7,750 nucleotides of DNA from JAGLCY01 sp965369705 (GTDB lineage Bacteria; Krumholzibacteriota; Krumholzibacteriia; LZORAL124-64-63): positions 1-7,750 of the forward strand of contig CBDURF010000160.1 in the NCBI GenBank assembly GCA_965369705.1, read 5' to 3'. Position numbers and translations under genes: made by a program. The notes beneath the pieces were generated by a model that made no database searches, was not told where the DNA came from, and saw only the letters and a program-made list of their open reading frames with translations. Positions 5,475 through 7,750 of the stretch are shown here, piece by piece. Numbering within the stretch: the first letter of the stretch is position 1; every line of letters begins with the position of its first letter.

Positions 5475-7523
5475 TCATGGAGTCCGGCGTCCCGATTTCT
5501 GGAGCACCCGCTGATAAATTTCGTTCAATAGTATCTGTTCGGACCGGGTGGGAGCCTTGGTCTCGGCCAGGAAACGGAGTGCGTCGTCCAGGCGCTCCAG
5601 ATTCCCCAGGGCGCGAACCTTGGATACGGCGAGGTTGTAGTACATGAATCTCTTAGTCATCGGATACTGAAAAGCCAGTTCGTAGGACTCGAGGGCCAGT
5701 TCAAAGAACCCGAATGCCTGGTAGTTCAGGCCCAGGGTGTAGAAGAAGAAAGCCTCCTCCCCGGTGATATTCATCTTGCGGAGCCCCTTCAGGGGAACGG
5801 GTCCCGCCACCGAATCGCGACCTGCGAAGGGGGTCCCAAAGGTCGGGTTCTTGTAGATGGAAATGACGGGACCAGACCCTCCGTCCGACTCGAAGACCGC
5901 GATCTTGTCGAAGTGGGCTTCCAGGGTGTCGTAGAAGGCGATCTGGAGCGGGAACCGGGTTGCTTCCTTCAGGTACCGGGATCGAACGGCACTGCTGGTG
6001 ATGAAGATGTCCGCCATTCGATACAGGTCATGGTTGTAGTAGGGGGAGGCCCTCTCCGGGACCACCTGGAACAAGGGAATGGTCTGAACCGCATAGAGGG
6101 GCCGTCCGCTTTCGTTGGCCACCTTGTTCCTCAACTCCGTTTCCAGTGACCAGAGCACGGTGGGGGTCAGGAACTCTGGTCCCAGCCATTCGGTGGTGAT
6201 GAAGACACCGGTGGGAACCTGCGACTCGACCCAGAGCCTGGCTTCGGTGCGGGGATCCGATTGCCGGTCCGCCAGATGCCCTGGGTAGGCGAGAAGAGAC
6301 GCGGTCGAGAGCACCAGGGCGGCGAGCCCGCCCAGCGCCGGCCGTATCGCGCGTGGGAGGGTCTGAACCCAGGTGGATCGAAGCAGGCGGACCACCAGAG
6401 CCGATGCGAAGAGGGTGAAGATGGGAATGGTGAACAGGAGATAACGGTCCGCCTTCATGGCCCAGTTCGAAACGACCAGCAGATAAGGGATCATGAACGC
6501 GGCCAGAACGTACGCCCACCGCGCCCGCACCCAGATGGTGAAGACTACCATTCCCGCGAACCCGCAGATCGCCAGCGGCCACCCCAGGATCCGTTGGCAC
6601 AGGGCGAGGAGGTAGAAGGTGAAGGTGGAGTCGCCGGTGATCCCGAAGTGACCCATCTCCATGTGCTGCTTCTCCGAGGAGAGGTGGTCCAGGAATGCAC
6701 GAAAATCGAGAAAGACAAAGGGTGAGGTCAACGAGAATACAACCAGTGCCGCCCCTCCGATCCAGGCCAACTCCCTCCATCGAAAATGTAGCAGCGCAGG
6801 TTTCTTCTTCTCCTTCTTGTGCTTCCCCCTGGGGTGTTTTCCCCTCGGGATCGTCACCTCGGCCTGCGACGCCATCAGAACCACCAGGACTGCGGGGAGG
6901 GTGAGGAACGCACCCGTGTACTTGGCGGAAGTTGCCAGTCCCAGCGCCACCCCCAACAGCACCGCCTGCTTTCGACCCGGGTTATCCATGAAACCAAGTG
7001 CGCGCCACAACACGAGCACGACGAAGAAGGTCAGGGGGATGTCGACCTCGATCATCTGGGATCGCGATATGTGGAACGTATTCACCGCCAGGATGAAGGC
7101 AGCGATGACCGCAACCCCGACTCCCCCGATCCGCTTTCCCAGGGCAAAGGTAATGGACACCGTCCCCACACCGAAGACCAGGGCGATCCATCGTCCAGTA
7201 AGTACGAAAACAGTGGGATCCGCGACGTAGAGGGCACGGTAGTCCATGGTCCCGCCGATGGACCCGGTCAACGACAACAGCAGGAAGAGAAGCCCCTGTC
7301 CCAGGAAATTCAGGTAGATCACGAGACTCGGATACCTGAAGAAGTGCGGGTTCAGATCGAAGGAATCGACCGGGCCCCAGCCCCACAACTGCCAGGCCTT
7401 CTTGAGCGGAGTGGCCTCTTCATAGATCTGAGGGAGCCCCCAGCTCAACCCCTCCAGGCGCAGCCCGAGAGCAAGCAGGACGAGAGCGAGTCCAATGAGA
7501 ATGATCCGCGTCCGTTCCGACAA
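5475..7523 (-). CDS. GT-C membrane glycosyltransferase (family 39, ArnT/PMT-like) with TPR-like C-terminus
   Basis: This 682-residue integral membrane enzyme is expected to move a sugar from a polyprenyl-phosphate donor to an envelope acceptor on the periplasmic face. The first outer loop carries YEEATP (34-39), taking the place of the usual acidic catalytic Asp-Glu, then NPHFFRYPSLVIYL (58-71). Further family marks are MIEVDIPLTFFV (157-168), SAKYTGAFLTLPAVL (199-213) and the late-loop KADRYLLFTIPIF (357-369). About 12-13 hydrophobic segments lie between residues 8 and 412. Residues 413-580 form a soluble, probably periplasmic domain. From about 588 (GEEAFFFYTLGLNYQAFGFF) come paired helices resembling tetratricopeptide repeats, up to about 675. 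A basic insert (PRGKHPRGKHKKEKKKP, 226-242) splits two membrane segments. The start is TTG 7523: a good Shine-Dalgarno precedes it, and an in-frame TAA lies seven codons upstream (7544-7542), leaving no ATG choice before residue 93. Sugar and acceptor are unknown. Confidence 0.85.
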   Translation of the reverse strand: MSERTRIILIGLALVLLALGLRLEGLSWGLPQIYEEATPLKKAWQLWGWGPVDSFDLNPHFFRYPSLVIYLNFLGQGLLFLLLSLTGSIGGTMDYRALYVADPTVFVLTGRWIALVFGVGTVSITFALGKRIGGVGVAVIAAFILAVNTFHISRSQMIEVDIPLTFFVVLVLWRALGFMDNPGRKQAVLLGVALGLATSAKYTGAFLTLPAVLVVLMASQAEVTIPRGKHPRGKHKKEKKKPALLHFRWRELAWIGGAALVVFSLTSPFVFLDFRAFLDHLSSEKQHMEMGHFGITGDSTFTFYLLALCQRILGWPLAICGFAGMVVFTIWVRARWAYVLAAFMIPYLLVVSNWAMKADRYLLFTIPIFTLFASALVVRLLRSTWVQTLPRAIRPALGGLAALVLSTASLLAYPGHLADRQSDPRTEARLWVESQVPTGVFITTEWLGPEFLTPTVLWSLETELRNKVANESGRPLYAVQTIPLFQVVPERASPYYNHDLYRMADIFITSSAVRSRYLKEATRFPLQIAFYDTLEAHFDKIAVFESDGGSGPVISIYKNPTFGTPFAGRDSVAGPVPLKGLRKMNITGEEAFFFYTLGLNYQAFGFFELALESYELAFQYPMTKRFMYYNLAVSKVRALGNLERLDDALRFLAETKAPTRSEQILLNEIYQRVLQKSGRRTP

Positions 7524-7531
7524 CGATCCTG

Positions 7532-7536
7532 TCCTT
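7532..7536 (-). promoter_or_regulatory. Ribosome binding site deciding a TTG start
   Basis: AAGGA on the minus strand lies 8 nt before the TTG at 7523. The in-frame stop at 7544-7542 lies just upstream, so this site supports TTG as the real start of the glycosyltransferase. Confidence 0.65.
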
Positions 7537-7697
7537 CCGGGTTACTGTCCGAGGCCGGAGGGGAATAAATTCCATCGCATAATTCTCCCCTTTTGACCGA
7601 GCGGTGTATGAATTCTATCACAATCGAGGAACCACTGCTAATCGACCATCATCAGTGGCTCTCTGCTATCCCTGCTGCACATTTTGGTGATTCGGTC

Positions 7698-7750
7698 CTA
7701 GCAGGCTGTTGAAAAACCCACCCAATCATCTGCTGTTTTCCCTCCATCGG
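7698..7750 (+). mobile_element. Probable end of an insertion sequence running off the right edge
   Basis: The sequence CTAG (7698-7701) is followed by CAGGCTGTTGAAAAACCC (7702-7719). GGCTGTTGAAAAA is a motif I recognise as a recurrent terminal inverted repeat of bacterial insertion sequences, and CTAG would suit a 4-bp target duplication. Only about 50 bp is visible, with no transposase and no second end, so both the family and the boundary are uncertain. Confidence 0.4.

Noticed and set aside
5463..5475. GGGGCCCC followed by TTTTT as a plus-strand terminator
   Set aside because: A 4-bp stem with no loop space and no plus-strand gene upstream; part of it is the run next to the glycosyltransferase stop.
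6819..7568. 249-codon plus-strand frame opposite the glycosyltransferase
   Set aside because: Composition is Gln/His/Arg/Glu-rich with no motif, typical of an antisense shadow of a hydrophobic membrane-protein gene.
7632..7658. CCACTG...CAGTGG inverted repeat
   Set aside because: A 6-bp stem around a 15-nt loop is within what chance gives in 200 bp of intergenic DNA.
7524..7697. Promoter of the glycosyltransferase gene
   Set aside because: A promoter must lie near here, but every -35/-10 pair I tried matched poorly or was badly spaced, so no site is claimed.
1..7750. CRISPR array, tRNA or rRNA genes
   Set aside because: No regularly spaced direct repeats, cloverleaf-like arms or conserved rRNA stretches were seen on either strand.

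Overview
The window is about 7.75 kb of bacterial DNA with every supported gene on the minus strand. The genes are G+C-rich, Shine-Dalgarno sites precede several starts, and there is a signal-peptide-bearing outer-membrane beta-barrel protein ending in an aromatic residue. These point to a Gram-negative bacterium with a high-G+C genome. Nothing seen fixes the phylum; a deltaproteobacterial or FCB-type environmental lineage is only a guess.

Layout from left to right. (1) 1-504: the N-terminal 168 codons of a secreted parallel beta-helix protein whose 3' part lies beyond the left edge. (2) 505-1299: a gene-poor, lower-G+C stretch. It holds a 9-bp-stem hairpin (771-796) and, at about 1002-1266, a compact element with near-identical terminal inverted repeats and flanking direct repeats, which looks like a MITE or other non-autonomous transposon. 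(3) 1300-5290: four genes read right to left and packed as one operon. In transcription order they are a small outer-membrane beta-barrel protein, a class I SAM-dependent methyltransferase, a UMF1/BtlA-type MFS permease, and an SO_0444-type (DUF318/ArsP-like) metal-efflux permease fused to a C-terminal heavy-metal-associated (HMA) domain. Junctions are tight: the methyltransferase's Shine-Dalgarno overlaps the barrel gene's stop, and one base separates the methyltransferase stop from the MFS start. (4) 5291-5474: an intergenic region with a strong terminator for the gene to its right and a near-perfect 20-bp dyad upstream of the operon. (5) 5475-7523: a GT-C (family 39 / ArnT-PMT-like) membrane glycosyltransferase with a TTG start and a helical, TPR-like C-terminal extension. 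(6) 7524-7750: intergenic DNA ending in what looks like the terminus of an insertion sequence that continues past the right edge.

How the genes may work together: the permease with its HMA domain most likely exports a soft metal (Cu/Zn type) or a metalloid species across the inner membrane. The co-transcribed MFS permease, methyltransferase and barrel protein could form a metal- or metabolite-handling cassette, but that link rests on gene order alone. The glycosyltransferase is a separate transcription unit and probably acts on the cell envelope using a lipid-linked sugar donor.
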